A stretch of DNA of 64,000 nucleotides from Alphaproteobacteria bacterium (lineage in GTDB: Bacteria; Pseudomonadota; Alphaproteobacteria; UBA9655), in contig JAGONT010000004.1 of assembly GCA_017992885.1 (NCBI GenBank), positions 1-64,000 of the forward strand, written 5' to 3'. Below are positions 16,231-26,166 of the stretch, piece by piece; the stretch's first letter is position 1, and every line of letters starts with the position of its first letter. The notes under the pieces were generated by a model, which saw only the letters and a list, made by a program, of their open reading frames with translations, did no database searches and was not told the origin of the DNA. Made by a program: the position numbers and the translations under genes.

Positions 16231-16991
16231 AAAAACCTATCTCATCAAATGGGCTTAAAACTCCCCGTCTTGTGCGAGTCATCCCTAATGCGATTACCAT
16301 TACAGCTCTCTGTACAGGCCTAAGTTCCATTCGATTTGCTTTAATTGAACAGTGGGAGTTTGCTGTCAGTCTTATTTTGATTGCCGCCATATTAGATGCT
16401 CTTGATGGCCGGATTGCTCGCTTTCTCCGCGCTGACAGCCCTTTTGGGGCTGAACTTGACTCACTCTCTGATTTTATCAGTTTTGGAGTGGCTCCTGCCG
16501 TTGTCCTTTATCTTTACAGTCTTTACCTGTGGAAAGGAACGGGATGGGCGCTAGCTCTTTTCTATTCAACCTGCATGGCCTTACGTTTAGCACGCTTTAA
16601 TACGAACATAGGCGCGTCAACCCCCGATTGGGCAAAGCGCTTTTCCGTAGGTGTTCCCGCTCCCGCAGGGGCTGTGATAGGACTTTTACCTTTGATGCTT
16701 AGCTTTGCTTTTGAAGAAAGCTTTCAAAATTACCCCTTTCTTTTTGCTATCAGTTTATTAACGAGCGGTCTTTTGATGATCAGCCGTATTCCTACTTTTA
16801 TTATTAAAAACGTTCCCATTCCTCATCACTACGTACGTCTTCTTCTGATGTTCGTTGCCATCTTTATGGCTGCTCTTTTCAGTGCCCCGTGGTGGATTTT
16901 AAGCCTTGGAGGCATTCTTTATCTTGTTTCAATTCCAACAAGCCTAATGTCTTACCATCGACAAAAGAGCGCCGTTCAAGAAAAAAAATAA
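16227..16991 (+). CDS. pssA: CDP-diacylglycerol-serine O-phosphatidyltransferase
   Basis: 254-residue polytopic membrane enzyme that makes phosphatidylserine from CDP-diacylglycerol and serine, feeding Psd. The CDP-alcohol phosphotransferase motif D-G-x2-A-R-x8-G-x3-D-x3-D reads D-G-R-I-A-R...F-G-A-E-L-D-S-L-S-D. The gene starts inside the psd stop. It converges with ftsZ, 130 nt away; that gap holds no clear terminator. Confidence 0.96.
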   Translation: MKKPISSNGLKTPRLVRVIPNAITITALCTGLSSIRFALIEQWEFAVSLILIAAILDALDGRIARFLRADSPFGAELDSLSDFISFGVAPAVVLYLYSLYLWKGTGWALALFYSTCMALRLARFNTNIGASTPDWAKRFSVGVPAPAGAVIGLLPLMLSFAFEESFQNYPFLFAISLLTSGLLMISRIPTFIIKNVPIPHHYVRLLLMFVAIFMAALFSAPWWILSLGGILYLVSIPTSLMSYHRQKSAVQEKK

Positions 16992-17121
16992 GGGTCCTTC
17001 ACGTTTTTTATTCGTTAGAGATCTATCCATATTTTGCAGCAGAAACAATAAATGCTTTTGGAACTGTTAGAACTGCAAGCAATGAAGAGGCTTTACCTCT
17101 TCATATGCACACTTCTTTCTC

Positions 17122-18534
17122 CTACCGACCTGATTGCCTTCGCAAAAATGCAGGTATTTCGATAGATTCGTCTTCATCTTCAGATACTGACTCAAACGTT
17201 GATTGAACCATTGCTTGGGGAAAGGGCCTTTTCAAAGCTTCTGGTGCCGCACGCACAGACTGATTTTTACGCCCTATTAAACGTTCAAATAAGCTCAATG
17301 AGCGACCTTCTTCTTGCTCAGAAGGAGGAGTCGCATATCGATATGGATCTTCAGGTAGCTTTTCCTTTGGAGTCTGAAGAGAAGGATCCGTCTCTTTAAA
17401 CGTCATCTCTCGATCTTCAAAATTAAGTTCAGCGGACACCTCTTGATGTAGATCTGGTGAAGATTCAAAGGAAGTTACTTCAGGAGTTTTCATGATTGAA
17501 GCTTGTATTTCCTTTTCAAGCTCGGAAATACGGGCCTTACTTAAGAGACTTGCTGCGTGAGCATCTATACCTGTTGCCACGCATGAAACACGTATCCGTC
17601 CTTCAAGACCTTCATCAAAAGTTGAACCAAAGATAATATGAGCATCTGGATCAACTTCTTCTCGAATACGATTAGCCGCTTCATCGACTTCGTAAAGAGT
17701 CATATCAAGGCCCCCGGTAATATTAATGAGAACAGCTTTCGCTCCGCGCATGGAAACATCATCTAATAGTGGGCTTGAAATTGCCGCTTCGGCAGCTTCA
17801 ATAGCCCTTCCCTCTCCTTGCGCTTCTCCCGTGCCCATCATTGCTTTACCCATCATACCACCCATCACGGCCCGTACGTCAGCAAAGTCAAGATTAATCA
17901 ACCCAGGTTTCATCATCAAATCAGTGACACTCCGAACACCGGAATAAAGAACATCATCAGCCATTTTAAAAGCATCTGCAAAGGTGGTTTTTTCATTAGC
18001 TACACGGAAAAGGTTTTGGTTAGGAATAATGATGAGAGTATCGACATATTGTTGCAGCTCTTCGATTCCTTTCTCAGCCGTACGCATCCGATTCGTTCCT
18101 TCAAAGTGAAAAGGCTTTGTGACCACACCAATTGTAAGAACGCCCTTATCTCGTGCCGCTTTTGCGATAACGGGAGCAGCTCCCGTTCCCGTTCCTCCGC
18201 CCATGCCTGCTGTCACGAATAACATATTACTTCCGTCAATATGCGAAAGAACATCTTCTATACTTTCTTCAGCTGATACTCTGCCTACTTCTGGATGAGA
18301 TCCTGCACCAAGCCCTTGAGTTGCTTGAAATCCAAGTTGAATTTTAGCTTCCGCTAAAGACAGCGAAAGAGCTTGAGCATCGGTATTCGAGGTAATAAAT
18401 TTAACGCCCTTTAAATCACCACGAATCATATTATTAACCGCGTTTCCTCCAGCCCCCCCTACTCCAATCACCGTTATGCGTGGTTTAAGTTCCTTTTGCA
18501 GCTCATTTTGTAATACTGTTAGTGTCATATTCAT
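17122..18534 (-). CDS. ftsZ: cell division GTPase FtsZ
   Basis: 470 residues. The tubulin-like GTPase has [12 protein letters not shown] and the [10 protein letters not shown] signature loop. About 150 residues follow the globular domain: a Glu/Ser-rich linker ending in I-P-A-F-L-R-R-Q, the conserved C-terminal peptide that binds FtsA and other partners. It forms the division ring. It is the last gene of the dcw cluster here, 55 nt after ftsA; lpxC, frequently next in other proteobacteria, is absent and pssA converges instead. Confidence 0.98.
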   Translation of the reverse strand: MNMTLTVLQNELQKELKPRITVIGVGGAGGNAVNNMIRGDLKGVKFITSNTDAQALSLSLAEAKIQLGFQATQGLGAGSHPEVGRVSAEESIEDVLSHIDGSNMLFVTAGMGGGTGTGAAPVIAKAARDKGVLTIGVVTKPFHFEGTNRMRTAEKGIEELQQYVDTLIIIPNQNLFRVANEKTTFADAFKMADDVLYSGVRSVTDLMMKPGLINLDFADVRAVMGGMMGKAMMGTGEAQGEGRAIEAAEAAISSPLLDDVSMRGAKAVLINITGGLDMTLYEVDEAANRIREEVDPDAHIIFGSTFDEGLEGRIRVSCVATGIDAHAASLLSKARISELEKEIQASIMKTPEVTSFESSPDLHQEVSAELNFEDREMTFKETDPSLQTPKEKLPEDPYRYATPPSEQEEGRSLSLFERLIGRKNQSVRAAPEALKRPFPQAMVQSTFESVSEDEDESIEIPAFLRRQSGR

Positions 18535-18589
18535 ATCTCCATCATCACTTCATTTTTTGTATCATCACACAGTCAACTTCAAAAAACCA

Positions 18590-19846
18590 TCACCAAATTT
18601 GCTTAAAAAAGGAGCCAATTTGTGAGATAATTTGTTTTGTCCTTCGCTGTGGAAATGCTTGTAAATAGGCAACATGTTCTGCTTGTCCATAAGACAATAG
18701 CCCTGCGCATGTGGAAAAAGAGGGATCTTGAGAGAATTCTGCAGAACTCACGTGAAGCGGTTTTCCAAGGCGGATATTTTTACCCAAAATCATTGAAGCC
18801 ACTTCCCGTGCACCCGCAAGTTGACTCGCACCCCCAGTTAACACAACCCGCTGCCCCATAAACTGATTAATTCCTGCTTTTAAAAGGCGAGCTCGAACAT
18901 GTTCAAAAATCTCTTCAATTCGTGGTTTAATAACAGAAACAAGCGCTGAACGAGGCATTTGATTCATTCCCTCCCCTCGCTTCTCTCCAACCAAGGGAAC
19001 AATGATCATTTCTCGATCATCTGCCACTGAAGGTATAGCACTTCCATAGAGCGTTTTAAGTCGTTCTGCATTCATGAGAGTTGTTGAAAATCCTCGTGCA
19101 ATATCCATAGTGACATGAGATCCTCCTATAGGAATGCACTCGGCATGACGTAATTGCCCTTCATGAAAAACGGTTAATGAAGTTGTACTTCCTCCCATAT
19201 CAATAAGGATGACGCCAAGTTCCATTTCATCTTCCACAAGACAGGCAAGCCCCGAAGCATAAGAAGCCGCCACAAGGCTTGTGATTTCAAGGTGGCTTCT
19301 TGCCACACACGTACTTAAGTTATGCAAAGGACTAGATTTGCTAAAAAGAGTATAGATGGAAACCCAAAGACGATCTCCAGACATTCCTCGAGGATCCCTT
19401 ATACCTTTAGCTCCATCAAGAGCATACCCTGTCGGCACCGTATGCAGAGTTTGTAGGGAAGGATCTTCTTGTGCAGCTTTAGCTTGTAATAAAATCCGAC
19501 GAATATCTGTATCATCGATTGGATGACCAGAAACATTCATCTCTACTGTAAAATTAACTGATTTAAGATGGGGCCCATTAACACTCACAATAACATCACG
19601 GATAGTCACACCTGCCATTTTTTCCGCGGTATGAACAGCATTGACAATTGAGGTGACAACTTCCTCCATATTGATAACAACACCTGACTTAACACCCCCT
19701 GAGAGTTGCTGCCCAACCCCTAAAATTTCAAAATTGTGTTTTCCTTGTACCTGTGCAATAGCGCAACACACCTTTGATGAACCGACATCTAAGGCAGCAA
19801 TTAAGCCTCCACGCATTCTCGAATGATGTCGTCCCCAACTCCACAT
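18590..19846 (-). CDS. ftsA: cell division protein FtsA
   Basis: 418 residues, actin-like ATPase that tethers FtsZ to the membrane. Phosphate-1 loop A-A-L-D-V-G-S-S-K-V-C-C, phosphate-2 I-L-I-D-M-G-G-S-T-T, adenosine motif V-V-L-T-G-G-A-S-Q-L, and a C-terminal amphipathic tail I-S-Q-I-G-S-F-F-K-Q-I-W that should be the membrane anchor. The start could be at residue 11 (MRGGLIAALD) rather than MWSWGRHH; both are ATG. Sits between ftsQ (18 nt) and ftsZ. Confidence 0.97.
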   Translation of the reverse strand: MWSWGRHHSRMRGGLIAALDVGSSKVCCAIAQVQGKHNFEILGVGQQLSGGVKSGVVINMEEVVTSIVNAVHTAEKMAGVTIRDVIVSVNGPHLKSVNFTVEMNVSGHPIDDTDIRRILLQAKAAQEDPSLQTLHTVPTGYALDGAKGIRDPRGMSGDRLWVSIYTLFSKSSPLHNLSTCVARSHLEITSLVAASYASGLACLVEDEMELGVILIDMGGSTTSLTVFHEGQLRHAECIPIGGSHVTMDIARGFSTTLMNAERLKTLYGSAIPSVADDREMIIVPLVGEKRGEGMNQMPRSALVSVIKPRIEEIFEHVRARLLKAGINQFMGQRVVLTGGASQLAGAREVASMILGKNIRLGKPLHVSSAEFSQDPSFSTCAGLLSYGQAEHVAYLQAFPQRRTKQIISQIGSFFKQIW

Positions 19847-19864
19847 CCCTTTTAGTGACTCCTC

Positions 19865-20704
19865 TTAAGCATCCTTACCCGTGTTATTTTTTCTCAGGGC
19901 CGCTTCTGGCGTTAAACGCAAAATTAATTGTCTCGGCAATCGCATATCAATAGCCATAACTTCTCGATCCATCAAGTTATGTTGCTTTTCAAGATCGAGA
20001 AGGTAGGCTAAAGCACGCTCAGCCTCTTTTTCTGGTAATTTGACATCCACCTTATTATCAAGCCTTAAATCCCAACGCGTTGATCTTATATGAGCTGCAG
20101 CCGTCACACGGCTTTTAATCTCAGGAAACTGGTCAAGGAGAGTCATAAGACTAGCTACATGGCGCAACGCCTTATCTCCTGTCATAAGTAACAAGCCTTC
20201 GTACTTATGAGCTTCACTTATTTCCATAAACTCACCATCACGGTCGACAAGATAAGTTTTCCCTTGATTTTTCCAAAGTGCCACAGGCTCCTTTTCTGAA
20301 ATCCGGATAAAAATGGTATCAGGAAAACGTCTTTCTATACGCACAGCATTCACCCATGAAAGCTCTTCAAGTATGGATTTTGCTTCGGAAAGGTTAATAG
20401 AAAGCAGAGACTTACCCCGCTCAAGTTCTAATTTTTTTAAAATTTCATTTTTATCTGTACGAACGCGGCCTTCAACAACAACATCTTCAAGTCTAAATCC
20501 AAGAAATTGGGACGTCATTCCCAAACTTTGTAAAGCATGTGTCACTAAAGTTGACCCATGAAAATAAGTCCAAAGAGAAAAAACACAAATCCCCATCCCC
20601 AAACTAAAAGAGGTTAGCTTGCGAACACCTAGTCCTTGGAAAGATGTACGCTGAACTTTTTGCCGTTTAGAAGAGGTATGCAGATAGGACTTCATCGATG
20701 ACAT
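19865..20704 (-). CDS. ftsQ: cell division protein FtsQ
   Basis: 279 residues: basic cytoplasmic N-terminus, one membrane helix (about residues 32-48), then a POTRA domain (F-R-L-E-D-V-V-V-E-G-R) and the FtsQ beta domain, including E-K-E-P-V-A-L-W and L-V-D-R-D-G. It links early and late divisome components through FtsB/FtsL. The start overlaps the ddl stop by 13 nt. Position between ddl and ftsA is canonical. Confidence 0.96.
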   Translation of the reverse strand: MSSMKSYLHTSSKRQKVQRTSFQGLGVRKLTSFSLGMGICVFSLWTYFHGSTLVTHALQSLGMTSQFLGFRLEDVVVEGRVRTDKNEILKKLELERGKSLLSINLSEAKSILEELSWVNAVRIERRFPDTIFIRISEKEPVALWKNQGKTYLVDRDGEFMEISEAHKYEGLLLMTGDKALRHVASLMTLLDQFPEIKSRVTAAAHIRSTRWDLRLDNKVDVKLPEKEAERALAYLLDLEKQHNLMDREVMAIDMRLPRQLILRLTPEAALRKNNTGKDA

Positions 20705-21612
20705 GAAGCATCCTCAACCATCCATTGAACGAGTTGAACATAGCTCATCCCTCCATGCGCCACAATTTCAGGGACTAAAGACAAGGGAGTCAACCCTGGC
20801 TGAGAGTTTGTCTCGAGGTAATATAATACACCGGGTTCACCTTGAGTATCATCATAACGAAAATCTGATCGCGTCACCCCTCGACATTCAAGAGCTTTAT
20901 GAGCTTTTTCTGCCCATTCAAGAACTTGAGTATATGCGTCATGATGAATTGGTGCCGGCATTAAATGATCAGCCTTACCTTCTGTATATTTAGCCTCATA
21001 ATCATAAAATGTACCTTTAGGTCGAATTTCAATAACATCAATCGCTTTACCCCCCATAACAGCTACCTGAAGCTCTCTCCCAGGTATATATTTTTCTACT
21101 AACACCTCATCTTCAAAGAGCCACTCTTGGGGATGAGGAAGAGGTGTCGTTTCATCCAAAATAATATGAACGCCTAAACTGGATCCTTCTCCAATAGGCT
21201 TAATAACAAAAGGTCGCTCCATAACATGGCCTGCACAAACATCTACAAGCTTGGCAACCCGACCTTCAGGAACACGAATTCCTTCAATTTGACACAACTT
21301 ACGAGCAAAAACCTTATTCATGGACAAAGCAGCTCCTAAAACACCAGAGTGAGAGTAAGCAAGCCCCATCATTTCCAATAAACCTTGAACGTAGCCATCT
21401 TCACCCCATCTCCCATGGAGAATGTTCAAAACCACATCTGGCTTATGGATCTCTAAAGTTTGAACCAGTTGCCCTATGTTTCGTGTAACATCAATAGGAA
21501 TGACCTCATAGTCTAATTCTTGAAGTGCTTTTAGAACACCTTGAGCACTTGAGAGAGAGACCTCTCTCTCTCCTGAAAAACCACCCATTAAAACAGCAAC
21601 TTTTTTCTTCAT
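20692..21612 (-). CDS. ddl: D-alanine-D-alanine ligase
   Basis: 306 residues, ATP-grasp ligase making D-Ala-D-Ala for the peptidoglycan stem. Seen: V-L-M-G-G-F-S-G-E-R-E-V-S-L-S-S at the N-terminus, L-H-G-R-W-G-E-D-G, P-F-V-I-K-P-I-G-E-G-S-S-L-G-V and E-T-N-S-Q-P-G-L-T. Length matches DdlB. Overlaps murB by 4 nt and ftsQ by 13 nt. Confidence 0.97.
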   Translation of the reverse strand: MKKKVAVLMGGFSGEREVSLSSAQGVLKALQELDYEVIPIDVTRNIGQLVQTLEIHKPDVVLNILHGRWGEDGYVQGLLEMMGLAYSHSGVLGAALSMNKVFARKLCQIEGIRVPEGRVAKLVDVCAGHVMERPFVIKPIGEGSSLGVHIILDETTPLPHPQEWLFEDEVLVEKYIPGRELQVAVMGGKAIDVIEIRPKGTFYDYEAKYTEGKADHLMPAPIHHDAYTQVLEWAEKAHKALECRGVTRSDFRYDDTQGEPGVLYYLETNSQPGLTPLSLVPEIVAHGGMSYVQLVQWMVEDASCHR

Positions 21613-22547
21613 GCAGCCTTTTCTCCTATGTGAGACAGCCCTTTAACACCCATTCTTTCAATCTCCCAACGTAAGTCGATACCTGTTGTCTCAAGAACTC
21701 GCTTTCGAACTTCTTCCCCTAAATCTTCTAAATCTGAAGCCATAGCGTCCCCCATATTAATCATAAAGTTGCAATGCAACTCTGACATCATCGCGTCGCC
21801 CTTTCTAAAACCACGACAACCCGCTTTTTCAATGAGTTCCCAGGCTCTAGCCCCCTCAGGATTGGCAAAAGTACTGCCTCCCGTCCTCGTTTTAACAGGT
21901 TGGGTCCGCTCGCGCTCAGCAAGATGTGTGGAAATTTTTTCCTTAATCTCTTCAACATTACCAACTTGCCCTTGCAAACGAGCCCCAATAAAAATCCAGT
22001 CTTTTGGCAGGTCACAATGTCGATAAGAAAGTCCCAGTTCCTGAGATGTTAAACGATGGAGATGCCCCTTGGGATCAATCACTAGCGCATATAACAAAAC
22101 TTGAGAGATCTCCGATCCATAAGCTCCTGCATTCATCCGCAAAGCTCCCCCCATCGTCCCTGGAATACCACACAAAAATTCAAATCCTGAAATTCCAGCT
22201 TCTGCAGCTACCGCTGCTAAGTTCCGATCTAAGACAGCCGCTCCCACATCAATTGTGGTTTCATCAATATAAATATTTGTAAAACCTTGACCGAGACGCA
22301 CAACAACGCCTTCTATTCCCCCTTCTCTTACCAAAATGTTTGAGCCAACACCAACAATATGTAAAGAAAGATCCTTAGGTCGATTCTGAAGGAAAAAGCA
22401 CAAATCTTGAACGTCTGCAGGTTTAAAAGTAACTTGCGCAGGTCCTCCCACACGAAACCAGGTTGTAGACGCCAAAGGAACATTAAAAAGATAGCGCCCT
22501 CTAACCTTAGGTAAAAGCATTTTTAGCTTATCAGTTGTTATCATCAT
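21609..22547 (-). CDS. murB: UDP-N-acetylenolpyruvoylglucosamine reductase MurB
   Basis: 312 residues, FAD enzyme reducing enolpyruvyl-UDP-GlcNAc to UDP-MurNAc. FAD-binding G-V-G-S-N-I-L-V-R-E-G-G-I-E-G-V-V-V-R, the G-I-P-G-T-M-G-G-A-L-R-M-N-A-G-A-Y-G-S-E signature, and the catalytic region T-G-G-S-T-F-A-N-P-E-G are present; this is the type I form common in alphaproteobacteria. Overlaps ddl by 4 nt. Confidence 0.97.
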   Translation of the reverse strand: MMITTDKLKMLLPKVRGRYLFNVPLASTTWFRVGGPAQVTFKPADVQDLCFFLQNRPKDLSLHIVGVGSNILVREGGIEGVVVRLGQGFTNIYIDETTIDVGAAVLDRNLAAVAAEAGISGFEFLCGIPGTMGGALRMNAGAYGSEISQVLLYALVIDPKGHLHRLTSQELGLSYRHCDLPKDWIFIGARLQGQVGNVEEIKEKISTHLAERERTQPVKTRTGGSTFANPEGARAWELIEKAGCRGFRKGDAMMSELHCNFMINMGDAMASDLEDLGEEVRKRVLETTGIDLRWEIERMGVKGLSHIGEKAA

Positions 22548-22553
22548 TCCGCC

Positions 22554-23945
22554 TCAAGCACATTTTCGTGGATAAAATTTATTTAATTGCATAGGCAAGG
22601 CACGAGCAAGAGCAGAAATAGACCCTGCCCCTAAACAAATGACCATATCTCCTGCTTGTGCGAGCTTATGAACAAGGTGAGGAAGTTCCTCAGGCCCATC
22701 ACATCGATAAACCTCCCCTTTCATAACCTTAACTAACTCTTCATGATTCATCCCTTCTCGAGATGTTTCTCGAGCAGCGTAAACAGGTAAAACAATTGTA
22801 AGATCTGCCCCTTCACAACACGTCGCAAAATCGTAAAAGTGAGTTGCAAGACGACTATATCTATGGGGTTCTAAAACTGCGATGACACGACCTTTAGTTG
22901 CTGCTTTTGCGGCCATTAAGGTGGCTCGAATCTCAGCTGGATGGTGAGCATAATCATCTATAATAGTCATGCCTAGCGGCTCTCCCACTTGCGTAAAGCG
23001 GCGCTGAACACCTTCAAAAGAAGCAAAGGCCTCTTTTAAAATATTTCTCTCAATCCCACACTCAAAAGCAACTGCAGCAACCCCCAACGCATTAAGAACA
23101 TTATGATGTCCATAAAGAGGAAGACTGACTTCAAAAGAGTGCCCTTCATTTACCAGATCAAAAACAATGCCCTTTAAACTCGTGCGAATATTTTCTGCTC
23201 GCATACTAGCTTCGGGATGCAAACCATAGGTTATACACCGCTGCTGTGATTGAATCTTCTGCCAGAGACTATAAACTTGAGAATGATCAATCCCTAAAAC
23301 CGTCACTCCTCCAGGCTGAAGATGCGTCGCAAAAGTTTCGAAAGCGTTATATAATCGATCGGCATTTCCGTAATAATCCATATGCTCAAGGTCAATATTC
23401 GTGATTACGGCAATCTTTCGGGGAAGTTTTAGAAAGCTTCCATCAGATTCATCTGCTTCTGCTACACACCACTCCCCCTGTCCAATTTTAACATTAGATT
23501 GCCAAGTATTCATAACACCACCATTGATGATGGTAGGATCAACTCCTGCACTTTCTAATACCCACCCCATTAAGGCAGTTGTTGTTGTTTTTCCATGAGT
23601 TCCTGAGATGGCAATCCCTCCGTACCCCTCCATTAAAAGAGCTAACATTTCAGCACGATGAAGAACAAGAAGTCCCCGCAAACGTGCTTCCCTAAGTTCA
23701 GGATTGTTTTCTTTAATATCCGTTGACACAACAACAATATCTTTTCCATCAAGATTTGCAGGACCGTGGCCGATAACAGCATGAACACCTTTGCTTTGAA
23801 GCCTTTCTGTGTTGCTATTAAAAAATAAATCACTCCCACTAACCTGATGACCTTTCTCAACTAAAAATTGAGCAATTCCACTCATACCAATGCCACCCAC
23901 CCCAATAAAGTGAATGCGTTTATTATGAAGTTCTTTAAAATTCAT
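22554..23945 (-). CDS. murC: UDP-N-acetylmuramate-L-alanine ligase MurC
   Basis: 463 residues, ATP-dependent addition of L-Ala to UDP-MurNAc. Rossmann motif I-H-F-I-G-V-G-G-I-G-M-S-G-I-A, ATP loop G-T-H-G-K-T-T-T-T, central D-D-Y-A-H-H-P-A-E-I and L-E-P-H-R-Y-S-R characterise MurC. Ends CLGAGSISALARALP with the usual C-terminal GAG. 13 nt downstream of murG. Confidence 0.97.
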   Translation of the reverse strand: MNFKELHNKRIHFIGVGGIGMSGIAQFLVEKGHQVSGSDLFFNSNTERLQSKGVHAVIGHGPANLDGKDIVVVSTDIKENNPELREARLRGLLVLHRAEMLALLMEGYGGIAISGTHGKTTTTALMGWVLESAGVDPTIINGGVMNTWQSNVKIGQGEWCVAEADESDGSFLKLPRKIAVITNIDLEHMDYYGNADRLYNAFETFATHLQPGGVTVLGIDHSQVYSLWQKIQSQQRCITYGLHPEASMRAENIRTSLKGIVFDLVNEGHSFEVSLPLYGHHNVLNALGVAAVAFECGIERNILKEAFASFEGVQRRFTQVGEPLGMTIIDDYAHHPAEIRATLMAAKAATKGRVIAVLEPHRYSRLATHFYDFATCCEGADLTIVLPVYAARETSREGMNHEELVKVMKGEVYRCDGPEELPHLVHKLAQAGDMVICLGAGSISALARALPMQLNKFYPRKCA

Positions 23946-23958
23946 TCTATCATCTTTC

Positions 23959-25041
23959 TTAAGGTGCCATCAGTTTTACAAGGTGTGCAAGCCTTAACGA
24001 TGCATCTGAAACGGCTAAAGAGTGTATATTGACCGCTGCGCTCATTAATTTCCAGGGAGAAGTCATCAATTCTGCTAAATAAGTAGCTAATATATTAAAA
24101 TTAAAATCTTTTTCCTTCATCATCCATCCCCCTTCTAGATTAATAGCTTGCTGTGCATTATAGACTTGATGATCATCCATTGCATGCGGATAAGGTATAA
24201 AAAGCGCTGGCCTTCCCACAGTAGCAACTTCAACAACACTCGAAGCCCCTGCGCGCGAAATCACAAGTTGCGCTTTTTTATACCGTTCTCCCATATGATC
24301 CAAAAAAGGAGCAAGCTCAACGTGAGCTTGTGTTCGCGAATAGAGTGCGCGCGTTAATTCTATAAACTCTTTTCGACATTGCTGGCTAATATAAAGTCGT
24401 TTTTGAAGAGTCGGGTCTAAAAGAGCCACAGCTTGAGGAATAACTTCTCCAAAAATCTTTGCTCCTTGGCTTCCCCCCGTTACAAGAATATGAAAAGGAG
24501 CGTTATTTTCAGACGACACGTAAGGAGCAGGTTGAATATCAGAACGAACAGGTAGCCCTGTAAAACTTACTTTATGTTGGCATGATGTTGGAATATTTTT
24601 GACTGATGGAAAAGACGTTGCAATCCGCATAATAAATGGAGCTAAGAGACGATTTGCCCTGCCAAAGTAAGCATCTGCTTGATGAATTATTGTAGGGAGA
24701 CGAAGAGCTGCCGCCCCCATCATGGTGGGTAAAGACGCATATCCTCCAAATCCTACAACAACACGAGGCTTTAATCGTCGTAAATGATAAAGGGCCAGTC
24801 CAAGTCCTTTTATGACTTCTAGTCCACCTTTTAATTTCTGATCCATTGACCCCTTAAGTTGCGAAGCAGGAATCTTAACTTTAAAAAAAGAGGACTCATT
24901 AAACCGATGACCCCGATCATCACTAAATATAAAAACATGATACCCTTGCTCTACAAGCGCACTCGCTAAAGCTTGGGTCGGGAAAACATGTCCTCCTGTC
25001 CCTCCTGTCGCTAGGACGACACGTTTTTCAAATTTCTTCAT
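23959..25041 (-). CDS. murG: MurG, lipid II-forming GlcNAc transferase
   Basis: 360 residues, GT28 family, peripheral on the inner membrane. N-terminal L-A-T-G-G-T-G-G-H-V-F-P-T-Q-A-L, V-V-G-F-G-G-Y-A-S-L-P, and the UDP-GlcNAc site V-T-G-G-S-Q-G-A and S-R-A-G-A-S-S-V-V-E are conserved. It turns lipid I into lipid II. Overlaps ftsW by 4 nt, a coupling typical of the cluster. Confidence 0.97.
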   Translation of the reverse strand: MKKFEKRVVLATGGTGGHVFPTQALASALVEQGYHVFIFSDDRGHRFNESSFFKVKIPASQLKGSMDQKLKGGLEVIKGLGLALYHLRRLKPRVVVGFGGYASLPTMMGAAALRLPTIIHQADAYFGRANRLLAPFIMRIATSFPSVKNIPTSCQHKVSFTGLPVRSDIQPAPYVSSENNAPFHILVTGGSQGAKIFGEVIPQAVALLDPTLQKRLYISQQCRKEFIELTRALYSRTQAHVELAPFLDHMGERYKKAQLVISRAGASSVVEVATVGRPALFIPYPHAMDDHQVYNAQQAINLEGGWMMKEKDFNFNILATYLAELMTSPWKLMSAAVNIHSLAVSDASLRLAHLVKLMAP

Positions 25042-26165
25042 AAGTCCCCTATCCTTCGCCGGGTAAGACTTAAGACCATCCCCATCCCTATGGCTTGAGC
25101 CATCATGGAAGACCCTCCATAACTAATGAAGGGTAAGGTCATCCCTTTTGTGGGCATAAGACTTAAGGTTGATGCCATATTAATAACTGCTTGTAACCCA
25201 AACTGAACAACAAGCCCCACACTCGCAAGAACAACAAACATATTGTTTTCATCAAAAAGACGGCTAAGGGAACGCAAAAGAATAAAGGCAAACGTACAAA
25301 CAAGCACAAAACACAAGATCATTCCAAATTCTTCACCAGCAACTGCGAAAATAAAATCTGCGTGTGCATCAGGAAGATATTTTTTCACCGTCCCTTCTCC
25401 TGGCCCTTGACCAATGAGCCCTCCATTCATAAAGGCATCCAAGGACTGGTTAATTTGATATTGATCCCCAAATTTATTTCCTCCCTCAGAATTTAAGAAA
25501 TGATCTACACGTCGCGTCACATGAGGAAAAAGAAAATATGCTGAGATCAGTCCACCAACACCACAGCTTGCAGCCGAAATGACCCAAAAAAGAGGAAGAC
25601 CTGCTAAAAAAAATTGAGCAAACCACATGACTGTAATTAAGGCCGTCATTCCCAAATCAGGTTGACCTAGCAAAAAAATAATAACTAATAGATAAAGAGC
25701 AATGGAAATTAAGTTACCAGGAAAAGAAGATTGAGTTTGCTTTTTAGAAAACAACCAAGCACTTATAATGGCGAAGGAAGGCTTAACAAATTCAGATGAT
25801 TGAATAGAAAACCCTCCTATTTCAAGCCATCGACACGCTCCTTTAATTTCCGAACCCATAACCGCCGTAAAAGCAAGACCTACGAGACTCATTCCAAAAA
25901 TCCCAAGAGCGAACCATTTAATTTCATGTAAGGAGAGAAAAGAAATACCAATTAATAAAGCAAAGGTTGGAATCAAAAAAATAAGGTGCTTTTTAATAAA
26001 ATGAAATGAGCTCCAATGATGTTGATTCGCAACCGCAGGACTCGCAGCCATAATAAGAAAAACCCCCATAAGAATGAGAAGCATCAAAGCTGCCAAAGTC
26101 CATCGATCAATCGTCCACCACCATTGTCCAATTAAATTAGTATTTGTTCGTGCTAAAGATAGCAT
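25038..26165 (-). CDS. ftsW: peptidoglycan polymerase FtsW
   Basis: 375 residues, SEDS-family membrane protein with about ten helices. Landmarks: F-A-Q-F-F-L-A-G, G-Q-G-P-G-E-G-T-V-K-K-Y-L-P-D-A-H-A-D-F-I-F-A-V-A-G-E-E-F-G and the closing L-P-F-I-S-Y-G-G-S-S region with the conserved Asp in the large loop. With FtsI it makes septal peptidoglycan from lipid II. Followed 4 nt overlap by murG. Confidence 0.96.
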   Translation of the reverse strand: MLSLARTNTNLIGQWWWTIDRWTLAALMLLILMGVFLIMAASPAVANQHHWSSFHFIKKHLIFLIPTFALLIGISFLSLHEIKWFALGIFGMSLVGLAFTAVMGSEIKGACRWLEIGGFSIQSSEFVKPSFAIISAWLFSKKQTQSSFPGNLISIALYLLVIIFLLGQPDLGMTALITVMWFAQFFLAGLPLFWVISAASCGVGGLISAYFLFPHVTRRVDHFLNSEGGNKFGDQYQINQSLDAFMNGGLIGQGPGEGTVKKYLPDAHADFIFAVAGEEFGMILCFVLVCTFAFILLRSLSRLFDENNMFVVLASVGLVVQFGLQAVINMASTLSLMPTKGMTLPFISYGGSSMMAQAIGMGMVLSLTRRRIGDL

Positions 26166-26166
26166 T